Positions 54,949 through 63,217 of a stretch of 64,000 bases of DNA are shown piece after piece (position 1 is the stretch's first letter; every line of letters begins with the position of its first letter). Source of the stretch: an uncultured Lachnospiraceae bacterium (GTDB lineage: Bacteria; Bacillota; Clostridia; Lachnospirales; Lachnospiraceae); assembly GCA_934438085.1 (NCBI GenBank), contig CAKSBC010000007.1:1-64000 (forward strand), read 5' to 3'. The translations under genes and the position numbers were made by a program. The notes below the pieces were generated by a model that did no database searches, had not been told where the DNA came from, and saw only the letters and a program-made list of their open reading frames with translations.

Positions 54949-55656
54949 ATGAAGTTTTACGGTTCGCTTAACTGTGATGACTGCAGAGCTGCTGCAGACA
55001 GACTTAAGGAAGCAGGCGTTGAATATGATTTTATAGATATCAATGCTTCCGTTGATAATTTGAAGGAGTTTTTAAGTCTCAGAGACAGAGAAGATAAATT
55101 TATTGATAAAAGAAAATGCGGTGAAATAGGTATTCCGTGCTATCTGCTTAATGACAATACCGTAACCTTTGATACAGATCGAGTTATCGGCATAAAAAAG
55201 ACCTCATGGACCCAGTCAGTGACCGGAGTTCTTATAAAGGACGGATGTGTACTTTTGGGACGACATACCTACGGCGCAGGAAAAGGAAAGCTTATTGTTC
55301 CCGGAGGCTATCTCACAATAGGTGAAACTCCTGAACAGGCTATAGTAAGAGAATATCTTGAAGAAACAGGCGTTGAAGTAAAACCGCTAAGCGTGATAGG
55401 CATACGCTTTAATAACCACGACTGGTATGTTGCATTTTCTCTGGAATATGTTGGCGGAAATGCTCACAGTGATCATGAAGAAAACAGTGAGGTTGAATGG
55501 CTTCCGATAGATGAAGCGCTCGAAAGAGATGATGTGCCTGATCTTACTAAGTATTTGATAAAAGCAGCTTTAAGTGAGCATGATGCGCTGCCGCTTACGG
55601 ATTTTAGGAATACGAATGAGAAACGCGGGATCCCGACGCTGTATGCAAGAACATAA
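54949..55656 (+). CDS. Glutaredoxin-NUDIX fusion protein
   Basis: 235 residues. Residues 1-80 are a glutaredoxin-like thioredoxin fold, MKFYGSLNCDDCRAAADRLK with a CxxC-type CDDC, and GIPCYLLNDNTVTFDTDRVI, the cis-Pro region. Residues ~85-205 are a NUDIX hydrolase with the box GGYLTIGETPEQAIVREYLE followed by ETGVEV (Gx5Ex7REUxEExGU satisfied). NUDIX enzymes cleave nucleoside diphosphates linked to X. The fusion may target a substrate to redox control or act on an NAD-type or coenzyme A-type molecule; that is inference. AGGAGG precedes the ATG, and both domains are continuous in one frame. Confidence 0.85.
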   Translation: MKFYGSLNCDDCRAAADRLKEAGVEYDFIDINASVDNLKEFLSLRDREDKFIDKRKCGEIGIPCYLLNDNTVTFDTDRVIGIKKTSWTQSVTGVLIKDGCVLLGRHTYGAGKGKLIVPGGYLTIGETPEQAIVREYLEETGVEVKPLSVIGIRFNNHDWYVAFSLEYVGGNAHSDHEENSEVEWLPIDEALERDDVPDLTKYLIKAALSEHDALPLTDFRNTNEKRGIPTLYART

Positions 55657-55672
55657 GGGAGCGCTAAACCGT

Positions 55673-55711
55673 CGCATTCCGGACTACCGTCCTGCTCACA
55701 CTACGAATGCG
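55673..55711. repeat. REP-like nested inverted repeat
   Basis: Outer arms CGCATTC (55673-55679) and GAATGCG (55705-55711) enclose a tight stem GGAC-TACC-GTCC (55681-55692). It lies in the 3' flank of the NUDIX gene, directly before the terminator. Confidence 0.5.
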
Positions 55712-55713
55712 TA

Positions 55714-55754
55714 AAAAGAACCTGATCGTCTGCAAGCAGACTTCAGGTTCTTTT
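55714..55754. terminator. Bidirectional terminator, NUDIX gene and tRNA-Ser(GGA)
   Basis: AAAAGAACCTGA pairs with TCAGGTTCTTTT around an inner GTCTGC/GCAGAC stem. T-runs follow on both strands. Confidence 0.85.
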
Positions 55755-55771
55755 CCTTGTAAGGATTATTA

Positions 55772-55860
55772 CGCAGAAAGAGGGATTTGAACCCTCGCGC
55801 CGCTATTAACGACCTACTCACTTTCCAGGCGAGCCCCTTCGACCACTTGGGTATTTCTGC
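55772..55860 (-). tRNA. tRNA-Ser (anticodon GGA)
   Basis: 89 bases, class II tRNA with long variable arm. Acceptor stem GCAGAAA/TTTCTGC with discriminator G; anticodon loop CTGGAAA gives GGA, reading UCC/UCU; T arm GAGGGTTCAAATCCCTC. CCA is not encoded. Confidence 0.96.
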
Positions 55861-55962
55861 AGTCGGTTTTGTGCTTTTTATCGCACCGTTGATAATAATA
55901 TAATAAAGTGGCTTATCAGTCAAGTGTAGATTGTTTCATGCATCTTCATAAAGGCATGAAAA

Positions 55963-55984
55963 AAGAGCACCCTTAAGTGCTCTT
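55963..55984 (-). terminator. Terminator of tRNA-Ser(TGA)
   Basis: AAGAGCAC and GTGCTCTT with a six-base loop, followed on the minus strand by TTTT and CATG. It lies five bases after the tRNA gene. Confidence 0.85.
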
Positions 55985-55988
55985 CCTA

Positions 55989-56074
55989 CGGAAAGGATGG
56001 GATTCGAACCCATGTGGAGTTGCCCCCAAACGGTTTTCAAGACCGCCTCGTTATGACCGCTTCGATACCTTTCC
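55989..56074 (-). tRNA. tRNA-Ser (anticodon TGA)
   Basis: 86 bases, class II. Acceptor stem GGAAAGG/CCTTTCC with discriminator G; anticodon loop CTTGAAA gives TGA, reading UCA; T arm ATGGGTTCGAATCCCAT. CCA is not encoded. Each of the two serine tRNAs has its own terminator. Confidence 0.96.
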
Positions 56075-56174
56075 AAACGCATTACGCACGTATTAATATA
56101 CTCTAACCGTATCTAAATGTCAAGCAATTTATGAAAAAGTTTTTTTGCTTTTACTCGCCTGCTTTTTCACGTTT

Positions 56175-56999
56175 TTACTCCGATTGTTTTTCGTTATTTG
56201 TAGCTTCGGTATCGGCTGCATTATCATTTGCTTCAGCTGCTTTTGCTTCTTTTATAAGACGTTCTATCTCCCTACGCTTTTCTTCCATATAGGCCTTAGC
56301 TATTATCATATCGTTAGGCGTTGTAAGCTTTATGTTTCTATAGTCTCCGCGTATTATGCGAACTCTTGTATCGGTCATATTTTCAACTATAACAGCGTCA
56401 TCGGTTATTTTACTTGTATCGGAGTTATAGTCCTCTATGGTCTTGTACAGTGCTTTGTACGCCTTTAGTATCAGTGAATATGAAAATGCCTGCGGCGTCT
56501 GTATGCTCCAAAGCTGAGCACGGTCTAAGGTAGACTGTGAGAATCCGTTTGAATCAGCTCTCTTTATCGTATCTGTCACCGGTACTGCTGCAACACACGC
56601 TCTTGTAAGCTGTACATATTTACAGCAGCGGTCTATAAGCTCATCATCAACAAACGGACGTACTCCGTCATGAATAAGCACGTAGTCGGTATCCTCAGAA
56701 ACAGAATTTAATCCGTTATATACTGACTTAAATCTCTCATCGCTTCCCTCAGTGATATTGCGAACCTTTGTAAAGCCGTATTTCATACAAAGCTTCAGCA
56801 TTTCATCTCCGCAGTCCTTCGGTATGACAAGTACTATATGGTCTATGTTGTCATTTTCCTGAAATGCTCTGATGGTATGCGCTACAACAGGTATGCCTTC
56901 AAGCTCAAGGAACTGCTTTTTTATTTTCGACTGCATTCTTCGTCCGCCGCCTGCTGCCATAATGACTGCTGTGTACACCGGTTTTTTCAACATTTTCAT
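56175..56999 (-). CDS. ispD: 2-C-methyl-D-erythritol 4-phosphate cytidylyltransferase
   Basis: 274 residues. The nucleotidyltransferase opening TAVIMAAGGGRRMQSKIKKQ (G-G-GxRM...KQ), then GSDERFKSVYNGL, DYVLIHDGVRPFVDDELI, VAAVPVTDTIKRAD and IQTPQAFSY are the IspD blocks. It makes CDP-methylerythritol in the MEP route to isoprenoids. A ~30-residue Ala/Glu/Asn-rich tail extends beyond the usual end (family ~235). The start may be this ATG or the one two codons later, after GGGG. Last gene of the tsaE-to-ispD run, 25 bases after tsaD. Confidence 0.93.
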   Translation of the reverse strand: MKMLKKPVYTAVIMAAGGGRRMQSKIKKQFLELEGIPVVAHTIRAFQENDNIDHIVLVIPKDCGDEMLKLCMKYGFTKVRNITEGSDERFKSVYNGLNSVSEDTDYVLIHDGVRPFVDDELIDRCCKYVQLTRACVAAVPVTDTIKRADSNGFSQSTLDRAQLWSIQTPQAFSYSLILKAYKALYKTIEDYNSDTSKITDDAVIVENMTDTRVRIIRGDYRNIKLTTPNDMIIAKAYMEEKRREIERLIKEAKAAEANDNAADTEATNNEKQSE

Positions 57000-57024
57000 C
57001 CCCGCTTAATATAGTTATGCACGC

Positions 57025-58065
57025 TTATGAAAGCGGCAGATTCGGAAGTGCATTAAGACTCTCATCGTCTCTTGTTCCTGCAAGATACTCATAGTATCCC
57101 GCCGCTGCTATCATGGCCGCATTGTCCGTACAGAACACAGGTTCCGGATAGAGACACTGGATTCCTTGCTTTTCGCATTCCGCTTTCATAGCAGCTCTAA
57201 GCGCAGTGTTTGCGCTTACGCCTCCTGCTATAGCTACGGTTCCTATGCCGTACTCAATGGCACATTTCACGGTTCTTGATACCAACACATCTGTGACTGC
57301 CGCTTCAAATGATGCCGCAAGGTCACTGACATTGATATTTTCCCCCTTCATCTGAGCTCCGTTTATATAATTAAGCACAGCCGATTTAAGCCCTGAGAAT
57401 GAAAAGTCGTAAGGACTATCCTTGACCTCTCCTCTCGGAAATTCTATGGCATGAGGATTTCCTCCGACCGCAGCACGGTCTACCTTAGGGCCTCCAGGAT
57501 ATCCGAGTCCTACAGCTCTTGCAACCTTATCAAAGGTCTCTCCTGCCGCATCATCATGAGTTCTTCCTACGAGCTCAAAGCTCTTATAATCCTTAACCAC
57601 TGCAAGATGTGTATGCCCGCCGCTTACAACAAGACATACATACGGCGGTTCAAGCTCATTATGAGTTATATAGTTTGCCGCAATATGCCCCTCGATATGA
57701 TTTACGCCTATAAGCGGCTTATCCAGAGCATATGCCAATGCCTTTGCCTCTGATACACCTACTAACAGCGCACCTACAAGACCCGGGCCCTTTGTTACCG
57801 CTATGGCATCAATATCTGCAAAGCTCATGCCGGCTTCCTTAAGTGCCATTCTTATAACACCGTTAATATTTTCGCAGTGCATTCTCGATGCTATCTCAGG
57901 AACAACACCTCCGTACACTGTATGAATGTCTATCTGTGATGAGATCACATTCGAAAGCACTTCTCTGCCGTTTCTGACAACGGCTGCCGCAGTCTCGTCA
58001 CAGGAGCTCTCTATTCCAAGTATGTTGATATTTTCTTTATTTACTGTTTTATCGGTATTTATCAT
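57025..58065 (-). CDS. tsaD: tRNA t6A threonylcarbamoyltransferase TsaD
   Basis: 346 residues. The ASKHA fold starts [20 protein letters not shown]; metal-binding His are in [16 protein letters not shown], with [20 protein letters not shown] and [20 protein letters not shown], and [18 protein letters not shown] and [15 protein letters not shown] near the end. It transfers threonylcarbamoyl to A37 of ANN-reading tRNAs together with TsaB and TsaE, both encoded upstream in the same run. It lies 11 bases after rnz. No strong ribosome site, so coupling is likely. Confidence 0.97.
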   Translation of the reverse strand: MINTDKTVNKENINILGIESSCDETAAAVVRNGREVLSNVISSQIDIHTVYGGVVPEIASRMHCENINGVIRMALKEAGMSFADIDAIAVTKGPGLVGALLVGVSEAKALAYALDKPLIGVNHIEGHIAANYITHNELEPPYVCLVVSGGHTHLAVVKDYKSFELVGRTHDDAAGETFDKVARAVGLGYPGGPKVDRAAVGGNPHAIEFPRGEVKDSPYDFSFSGLKSAVLNYINGAQMKGENINVSDLAASFEAAVTDVLVSRTVKCAIEYGIGTVAIAGGVSANTALRAAMKAECEKQGIQCLYPEPVFCTDNAAMIAAAGYYEYLAGTRDDESLNALPNLPLS

Positions 58066-58076
58066 CGCGTAATTAT

Positions 58077-59000
58077 TCAGTCCTCATCATAATTAAGCTC
58101 TGCGGTCATCCCGTCCTTGCCGCATTTTACAGCCGGAAAGACCTTCTTAAGCTCGTCAAGATACTGTTTCGGATTAACCATGGATGGGCTGTAATGTGTA
58201 AGCCACATCTGTCTCGGAGCCACCTTTGCTTCAGCTGCCATATGCACCGCCTCCTGCATAGTGCAATGCTTATAGCTTCTCGCCTTATCAGCACAATCAG
58301 GATCTCCGTACATGCCCTCGCATATAAAAATATCTGTATCGGATGCAGCATTTACAATGTTGTCGCAAGGCCTTGTGTCAGTGGTATAAGTAACCTTGAT
58401 ACCTCTTCTTTCAGGACCCATGACCATCTCCGGTCTGTAAATGCTTCCGCTTCGTTCATCCTTGACTATTTCACCCTTTTGAAGCAGTCCCCAGCAATTC
58501 ATAGGTATGCCTGCCGCCTTTGCAGCCTCCGGATCAAACTTACCCTTTCTCGGAACAGTGACACTATAGCCATAGCACGGTATAGCATGCTTAACTTTAA
58601 ATGCCTTTATGACATAAGGTCCTAATTTATACTCTTCGGTATTCTGATCAAGCTCAATAAACCTCATCTCAAAGGAAAGCTCAGGTGCTATGCATCTTAA
58701 GGACTTAACTATATTAAAAAGTCCCTTAGGTCCGATCATTATGACCGGCTCGGTCCTGTCGGAATTGGTCATATTTAAAAGCATTCCCGGAAGTCCTGAT
58801 ATATGATCCGCATGATAATGCGTAAAGCACATAATATCTATGGCTTTCGGAGACCAGCCGACCTCTTTAAGCGCTATCTGCGTGCCCTCGCCGCAATCTA
58901 TAAGTATATTTGAGCCCTCGCTTCTTAACATAAGGCTAGTCAACCACCTATGGGGCATAGGCGTCATTCCGCCTGTACCCAGTAAACAAACATCTAACAT
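58077..59000 (-). CDS. rnz: Ribonuclease Z
   Basis: 307 residues, short-form RNase Z length. [34 protein letters not shown] and the metal site [16 protein letters not shown] (HxHxDH), a flexible-arm region with [16 protein letters not shown], then [12 protein letters not shown] and LTHYSPSM match RNase Z. It removes the 3' trailer from precursor tRNAs; both tRNAs in this window lack encoded CCA, so such cleavage is needed. The start overlaps the rimI stop by seven bases. Confidence 0.93.
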   Translation of the reverse strand: MLDVCLLGTGGMTPMPHRWLTSLMLRSEGSNILIDCGEGTQIALKEVGWSPKAIDIMCFTHYHADHISGLPGMLLNMTNSDRTEPVIMIGPKGLFNIVKSLRCIAPELSFEMRFIELDQNTEEYKLGPYVIKAFKVKHAIPCYGYSVTVPRKGKFDPEAAKAAGIPMNCWGLLQKGEIVKDERSGSIYRPEMVMGPERRGIKVTYTTDTRPCDNIVNAASDTDIFICEGMYGDPDCADKARSYKHCTMQEAVHMAAEAKVAPRQMWLTHYSPSMVNPKQYLDELKKVFPAVKCGKDGMTAELNYDED

Positions 59001-59557
59001 TCAAACCTCATTATAACGGCATCCTCCTTCGGATCGTGATAATATCCTTTCCTGATGCCCTCTGCCTTAAATCCGGCGTTTTCATACATTTTTAATGCCG
59101 GCATGTTTCCGGCTCTTACCTCAAGGAAAATGCTTCCGGCCTTTCTTATTTCAGCCTCCGAGATCAGCCTCCCTAGAAGCCTTCCTCCGATGCCCTGCCC
59201 TCTGTGTTCATCGGAAACAGCTATAAAAATAAGCTCCGCGTCGTCAAAGCATCTCAAAAGTGCATAGCCTATCGCTCCGTTTTTTTCTTCACCACAGCTA
59301 TCATGAGCTGTTCCGGATGAAGCATTTATAGTATCCCGATCCTGCTTTGAGCCGTCTGCATCTTCTGTGACAGGCATTTTGGCATCTTCTGTGACCGCAG
59401 CAAGCAGACAGTCATAATCATTTATAATATTTTCTTTAAATGCCTCTCTGCCCCAGCAGCTGTCCCGAAAGACAGTCTTATCAATAACCGCTATATCATT
59501 AAGCAGAGCATTCCTGTAATTATCACTAAGCTCTGCGGTCAGCTCTATGATCTTCAT
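58994..59557 (-). CDS. rimI: RimI-type N-acetyltransferase with insert
   Basis: 187 residues. GNAT fold: VIDKTVFRDSCWGREAFKEN at the N-terminus, GYALLRCFDDAELIFIAVSD, acetyl-CoA loop EHRGQGIGGRLLGRLISEAE, and VRAGNMPALKMYENAGFKAE. RimI acetylates the N-terminus of ribosomal protein S18 and is often linked to tsaB/tsaD. A polar insert at residues ~57-92 (EDADGSKQDRDTINASSGTA) separates two strands; usual RimI is ~150 residues. It lies 16 bases after tsaB and overlaps rnz. Confidence 0.9.
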   Translation of the reverse strand: MKIIELTAELSDNYRNALLNDIAVIDKTVFRDSCWGREAFKENIINDYDCLLAAVTEDAKMPVTEDADGSKQDRDTINASSGTAHDSCGEEKNGAIGYALLRCFDDAELIFIAVSDEHRGQGIGGRLLGRLISEAEIRKAGSIFLEVRAGNMPALKMYENAGFKAEGIRKGYYHDPKEDAVIMRFEC

Positions 59558-59573
59558 AATGCTTGCCCTTCTT

Positions 59574-60392
59574 TTAGTGCTGCTTCATTTTCTTCAGGCT
59601 GTGCTTTCCCGGATCCTCCAAAAGACCCGCCTCATTTTCACGCTCTGCCTGGGATTTTCTTAGATATTCAGGTGCAAAATCATCAGAATTCATAACGCTT
59701 CCGCTGTAAAAATCTATCTTGTCGGCACCCAAACTCCTAACTTCTTCAGAGGATGTATTATGCTCTATCAGCCATTTTCTGTAAAGCTCCGCTCCTACAG
59801 AAGCAACATATGCTCCGCGCTGACGGTTAAATTCAGCTCCGGCAAAGCTTATATCGCCCTCAAGCTCCTCCGCTATAGTATCAGAATGAACGGGCACACC
59901 GTCTCCGACAAAAATAAATTCCTTCTCAGTATCAGGATAAAGCCCGGCTAATTTTGCTATAAATTCATGGATATCGCAGGCATCCTCATCAATCAGTGAA
60001 GAGCCTCCCTGATATGCCGCGCAATACACCTGTGAACGTCTCGCATCCATTATCGGGCATATGATTGCGTCGGTAATGCGGCTTAAAGGCCATCCGAGAG
60101 ACATAAGTGTCGGAACGCTTACAACAGGCTTATCAAGTGCAAGAGCAATTCCCTTTGCGGTTGCTGCGCCTATCCTCAAGCCTGTAAATGAGCCCGGTCC
60201 GGCAGAGACTGCAATCGCATCTATCTCCTCCAGCTTCATCCCCGAAATATCACACATTGATCTTATCATCGGAAGCAAGGTCTCCGAATGTGTCAGCTTA
60301 TTATTTATCGTAAATTCCGCCTTCAGCAGATCATCATCAACTATTGCCGCAGAAGCCACGAGTCCCGATGATTCTATCGCGAGGATCTTCAT
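59574..60392 (-). CDS. tsaB: t6A accessory protein TsaB
   Basis: 272 residues. ILAIESSGLVASAAIVDDDL is the ASKHA opening, with ISVxxGPGSFTGLRIGAATAKG as the conserved block near residue 70, then VVSVPTLMSLGWPL. It lacks the metal His of TsaD and acts as scaffold in the TsaBDE complex. A C-terminal region of ~60 residues beyond the core contains FAPEYLRKSQAERE, as in many Firmicute forms. The start overlaps the tsaE stop (ATGA). Confidence 0.94.
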   Translation of the reverse strand: MKILAIESSGLVASAAIVDDDLLKAEFTINNKLTHSETLLPMIRSMCDISGMKLEEIDAIAVSAGPGSFTGLRIGAATAKGIALALDKPVVSVPTLMSLGWPLSRITDAIICPIMDARRSQVYCAAYQGGSSLIDEDACDIHEFIAKLAGLYPDTEKEFIFVGDGVPVHSDTIAEELEGDISFAGAEFNRQRGAYVASVGAELYRKWLIEHNTSSEEVRSLGADKIDFYSGSVMNSDDFAPEYLRKSQAERENEAGLLEDPGKHSLKKMKQH

Positions 60393-60838
60393 AATATCCC
60401 CTCCCTGTCTATGCTTATGACCCTAAAGTCATTGCCCTTTTCTAATTCTCTTTCTATCGTAATATGAACAGCACTTTCCGGAATGAGTTCTTCGATAAGC
60501 TCTGACCATTCTACAAGACAAACACCTTCTCCGAAGAAATATTCCTCATAGCCTATCGCTTCCATCTCACTCGGATCTCCGATCCTGTACACATCAAAAT
60601 GATATAAAGGAAGTCTTCCTTCAGGATATTCCTTTATAATCGTAAATGTAGGAGATGTCACAGGCTCTTTAATACCGAGACCTTCCGCAAAACCCTTTGC
60701 AAATACAGTCTTACCGGCACCGAGATCGCCGTCCAGACAATAAACATCTCCCGGTTTTGCCTTAAGCGCTGTCCTTTTTCCTGCCTCAAATGTCTCATTC
60801 TCCGAGACCGTCTCAATTGTAAATATCATTTTATTCAT
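60389..60838 (-). CDS. tsaE: t6A ATPase TsaE
   Basis: 149 residues. P-loop CLDGDLGAGKTVFAKGFAEG, then VTSPTFTIIKEYPEGRLPLY with the catalytic Thr region, HFDVYRIGDPSEMEAIGYEE and VCLVEWSE. TsaE drives the TsaB-TsaD complex through rounds of t6A formation. It is first in the run tsaE-tsaB-rimI-rnz-tsaD-ispD, which is coupled by overlaps and reads away from the small membrane-protein gene. Confidence 0.95.
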   Translation of the reverse strand: MNKMIFTIETVSENETFEAGKRTALKAKPGDVYCLDGDLGAGKTVFAKGFAEGLGIKEPVTSPTFTIIKEYPEGRLPLYHFDVYRIGDPSEMEAIGYEEYFFGEGVCLVEWSELIEELIPESAVHITIERELEKGNDFRVISIDREGIL

Positions 60839-60871
60839 AGCATTTACAGTATATCACATAATCCAGTCTGC

Positions 60872-60901
60872 TTGAAAGATGTAGGGCTTGTATGATATAT
60901 T
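60872..60901 (+). promoter_or_regulatory. Promoter abutting the small membrane-protein gene
   Basis: TTGAAA (60872-60877), 18 bases, TATATT (60896-60901), only eight bases before ATG 60910. A start point at the usual distance would leave almost no leader. Confidence 0.5.
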
Positions 60902-60909
60902 ATTTTATT

Positions 60910-61278
60910 ATGGATAAAAACTTAGAAACCGCTTACAAAAAAATAGGACGCTACAGCCTGTGGTTTGCTATTGCAGGCATCATATGCTATATGACCTTCT
61001 TCCCTGACGGCATATTCTACAGCTTTTTCTGCGGAATTATGGCAGTCGCCAGCTTTATCGTTGCAAAGCGCAGCTGTAAGAGCGCCGGTTCTGTCGCAGG
61101 ACTTATAATTGGAATTATAGATATCGGCATGGGAGTTATGGCTTTTTACGGACTGTATCTTATCTATTCTGCTGCCGCGGATCCGGTAGTAGGGCCTAAG
61201 GTCGCACAGTTTCTATCCAACATGCTCGCTCAGTACGGAGTTTCCTTAGACCAGTTTATAAGCACAATGTCACGTTGA
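60910..61278 (+). CDS. Small membrane protein, DUF4190-like
   Basis: 122 residues from MDKNLETAYK. Three hydrophobic segments: SLWFAIAGIICYMTFF, YSFFCGIMAVASFIVAKRSC and SVAGLIIGIIDIGMGVMAFYGLYLIY. The GxxxGIxxI arrangement of the last resembles the DUF4190 class of small membrane proteins. Function is unknown. No ribosome site is visible, and the promoter appears to abut the start codon. A 31-base palindrome lies ~90 bases past the stop. It is divergent from tsaE across 71 bases. Confidence 0.75.
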   Translation: MDKNLETAYKKIGRYSLWFAIAGIICYMTFFPDGIFYSFFCGIMAVASFIVAKRSCKSAGSVAGLIIGIIDIGMGVMAFYGLYLIYSAAADPVVGPKVAQFLSNMLAQYGVSLDQFISTMSR

Positions 61279-61370
61279 AAAACAATGACTTGATCCTTAC
61301 TATGACCTACTATGATCCAAGTATCAAAAGTTCAACATCTTATTTCGAATTACAAAACCTATATAACAGC

Positions 61371-61401
61371 GAACAGGCGGCAGATGATCTGCCGCCCGTT
61401 C
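61371..61401. terminator. Strong palindromic hairpin after the small membrane-protein gene
   Basis: GAAC-A-GGCGGCAGA and TCTGCCGCC-C-GTTC form a near-perfect 14-pair stem with a three-base loop. The following TATATTATTT is a weak U-tract on the plus strand. The surrounding 61279-61496 holds no convincing gene. Confidence 0.65.
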
Positions 61402-61496
61402 TATATTATTTAAGAAGGTTTAAAATATTTTGTTTATGCCATTTGTTATATTGCAGTATATTTAAAATTGGCTTAGATTAAAATATTGTGAATTAA

Positions 61497-61922
61497 TCAT
61501 CGTGCAACTGATGCTCCTAAATCGCTGCACTGTTCCTTAGCGGCATCATCAGGTGTTTCATGAACCATAACGCATTCTGTGCAGAGGCTAACTCCGCTGT
61601 CCTTTGCATCAGCCTCCCATGCGCGCATCCAGTCTCCGTCACCCCATCCGTAAGATCCGAAAAGAGCAACTCTTTTTCCGCCAAGCTCACTCTTTACAGC
61701 TTCCCACATAGGTTCAAACTCTGTTTCCTCAAGCTGTTCAGCACCCATTGCCGGGCATCCGAAGGCAATTCCGGTATATCCTGATATCTTATCAGCTCCG
61801 AATTCACCTGCTGTTAAAATATCCACCTCAGCTCCTGCCTTTTTTGCGCCTTCCGCAACAGCATCTGCCATCGCCTGTGTATTTCCGGAACCGCTCCAGT
61901 ATACTACAGCTACTTTACTCAT
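61497..61922 (-). CDS. Short-chain flavodoxin
   Basis: 141 residues from ATG 61922 (GAAAGGAAA upstream). VAVVYWSGSGNTQAMADAVA is the FMN phosphate loop; GCPAMGAEQLEETEF and LFGSYGWGDGDWMRAW are the 50s and 90s isoalloxazine loops with the Trp and Asp typical of clostridial flavodoxins. It replaces ferredoxin as a low-potential electron carrier when iron is scarce. Gene order DUF2325-DUF3793-flavodoxin, and metalloregulator-like palindromes upstream, fit an iron-response setting; iron control itself is inferred. Confidence 0.95.
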   Translation of the reverse strand: MSKVAVVYWSGSGNTQAMADAVAEGAKKAGAEVDILTAGEFGADKISGYTGIAFGCPAMGAEQLEETEFEPMWEAVKSELGGKRVALFGSYGWGDGDWMRAWEADAKDSGVSLCTECVMVHETPDDAAKEQCSDLGASVAR

Positions 61923-62034
61923 TTTATTGTTTCCTTTCTTTGTAAGCATTAAACATTAAATGTCATGCTTAATTACTTTTATATGAATGCCTTTGAGCAG
62001 GCATTGCATAACTATTTATCATAAAATCTACGAA

Positions 62035-62586
62035 TCACACTGCCACTAACAGTTCAGCGATAGTTTTCCCGCTTTTTAGCATTTTGCAATAGGTTTCAGT
62101 GCATTTATTGTAAATGTCAAATTTCTTTTTTGCGGCTTCCTCATCGCCGTATACCTTCCAGCTTCCGATGCATTTATAATTTGCGGCGCTGTTTTCCATA
62201 AAGCCCTTTACATCTTCCGGAGGATAGCTAAGAAACAAGCCTATTTCGTGAGGAAAATCATGCTGTGTTCTGATCCTTTCTGCAAGCTCCTTGAGACATT
62301 CAGTATAAGATGTGCTTTTATAGCCGGCCTTTTTCAGTATCGCCCTTGCCGCCGGATCCTCAAGATCAGCCTTTAGTCTTTTAGGCCTGAACATGTATAC
62401 AAGAACATTATTTCTGACGAAGTTGACCGGGATCATACATAGTCCCTTTGAAATTAATGTTCTGTTATACCCGGCCATTTGCTCAATGACTTCGCTCTTT
62501 GATTCCATAGGGCAAAGGAACAGGCTTCCTGTCTTCACACCTGCCAGTGTCGGTGATCCGTATCTGACAAAATATTCCTCTGACAT
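62035..62586 (-). CDS. DUF3793 family protein
   Basis: 183 residues, no signal or membrane segment. Recognised blocks: PTLAGVKTGSLFLCPMES near the start, VNFVRNNVLVYMFRPKRLKA, and HEIGLFLSYPPEDVKGFMEN with YKCIGSWKVYGDEEAAKKKF. The family occurs mainly in Clostridia, beside feo iron-transport genes, flavodoxins and DUF2325 genes. Biochemical role is unknown. It lies 112 bases ahead of flavodoxin and 84 bases after DUF2325, with a small hairpin (61986-62005) in the first gap. Confidence 0.88.
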   Translation of the reverse strand: MSEEYFVRYGSPTLAGVKTGSLFLCPMESKSEVIEQMAGYNRTLISKGLCMIPVNFVRNNVLVYMFRPKRLKADLEDPAARAILKKAGYKSTSYTECLKELAERIRTQHDFPHEIGLFLSYPPEDVKGFMENSAANYKCIGSWKVYGDEEAAKKKFDIYNKCTETYCKMLKSGKTIAELLVAV

Positions 62587-62670
62587 CTGATATACTTACC
62601 TCTCAAATTATGCAGCTTAATTTTTTTATAAAATCCATAAGGATAATTATTTATCTCATTTGCGATACAT

Positions 62671-62961
62671 TCAGGCAGTTTGTAAGGAAGTATGTTCTTT
62701 CAGCACTCCTCTTAATGCAGAAATTGAGCTTGAATGACATCTCGCGATAACTGTATCTTTCTGTGCTTCTGATACAGCAACATTCACCATTTTATGTGAC
62801 ATGGTGTTTGTAAAGAACACCATCAAATCAGGATTTCCTATCTTACTTCTCAGATTTCCTGATGGTTTAGTAAATACCTTTGCTGTGCAGTTAAACTCTT
62901 TGCAAAGATCCTTATAACGGCGTTCCATGCATTCATTTCCGCCAAGTATTACTACACTCAT
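62671..62961 (-). CDS. DUF2325 family protein
   Basis: 96 residues. VVILGGNECMERRYKDLCKE begins a Rossmann-like fold; KVFTKPSGNLRSKIGNPDLM and ARCHSSSISALRGVLKEH follow. The conserved ARxxSSS segment and the opening GGxxRx are typical of DUF2325. It is found with iron- and metal-related genes in Clostridia, and may bind a nucleotide or sense metal or redox state; not established. CAGGAG precedes the ATG. First gene behind the promoter region with two palindromes. Confidence 0.88.
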   Translation of the reverse strand: MSVVILGGNECMERRYKDLCKEFNCTAKVFTKPSGNLRSKIGNPDLMVFFTNTMSHKMVNVAVSEAQKDTVIARCHSSSISALRGVLKEHTSLQTA

Positions 62962-63014
62962 ATATACTCCTGTCAGATCTTTCTTAATGGGACTTTCCGT
63001 ATTTCACGCTCATT

Positions 63015-63030
63015 GTTAGCATAAGCTAAC
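63015..63030 (-). promoter_or_regulatory. GTTAGC-N4-GCTAAC palindrome, copy 1
   Basis: GTTAGCATAAGCTAAC, 54 bases upstream of the DUF2325 start. On the minus strand TTGATC (63068-63063), 17 bases, TATTTT gives a possible promoter just upstream of it. The box resembles DtxR/MntR-family operators. Confidence 0.6.
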
Positions 63031-63111
63031 TCAAGTGTAAAAAAATATAATTATCCGCTAAGTTGATCAAATATATGCATTAGTCTATTTCATACTGTTT
63101 TGCTTTTGTTT

Positions 63112-63127
63112 GTTAGCTTCTGCTAAC
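63112..63127. promoter_or_regulatory. GTTAGC-N4-GCTAAC palindrome, copy 2
   Basis: GTTAGCTTCTGCTAAC, identical arms to copy 1, 97 bases away. It sits between the P-type ATPase terminator and the DUF2325 promoter. Confidence 0.6.
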
Positions 63128-63144
63128 ATAGTGATATAATATAA

Positions 63145-63188
63145 AAAAATCAGAGCTGTCTCCGCTCCGTTTGGGCAAAAGACAGCTC
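63145..63188 (-). terminator. Terminator of the P-type ATPase gene
   Basis: GAGCTGTC (63153-63160) pairs with GACAGCTC (63181-63188). On the minus strand TGATTTTTTT follows. It lies 30 bases past the ATPase stop. Confidence 0.85.
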
Positions 63189-63217
63189 CGTTTCGTTTAA
63201 ATTATATATTAATTTTA

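Noticed and set aside
61275..61481. 68-codon plus-strand frame after the small membrane-protein gene
   Set aside because: It reads straight through a 31-base palindromic hairpin and has no family resemblance.
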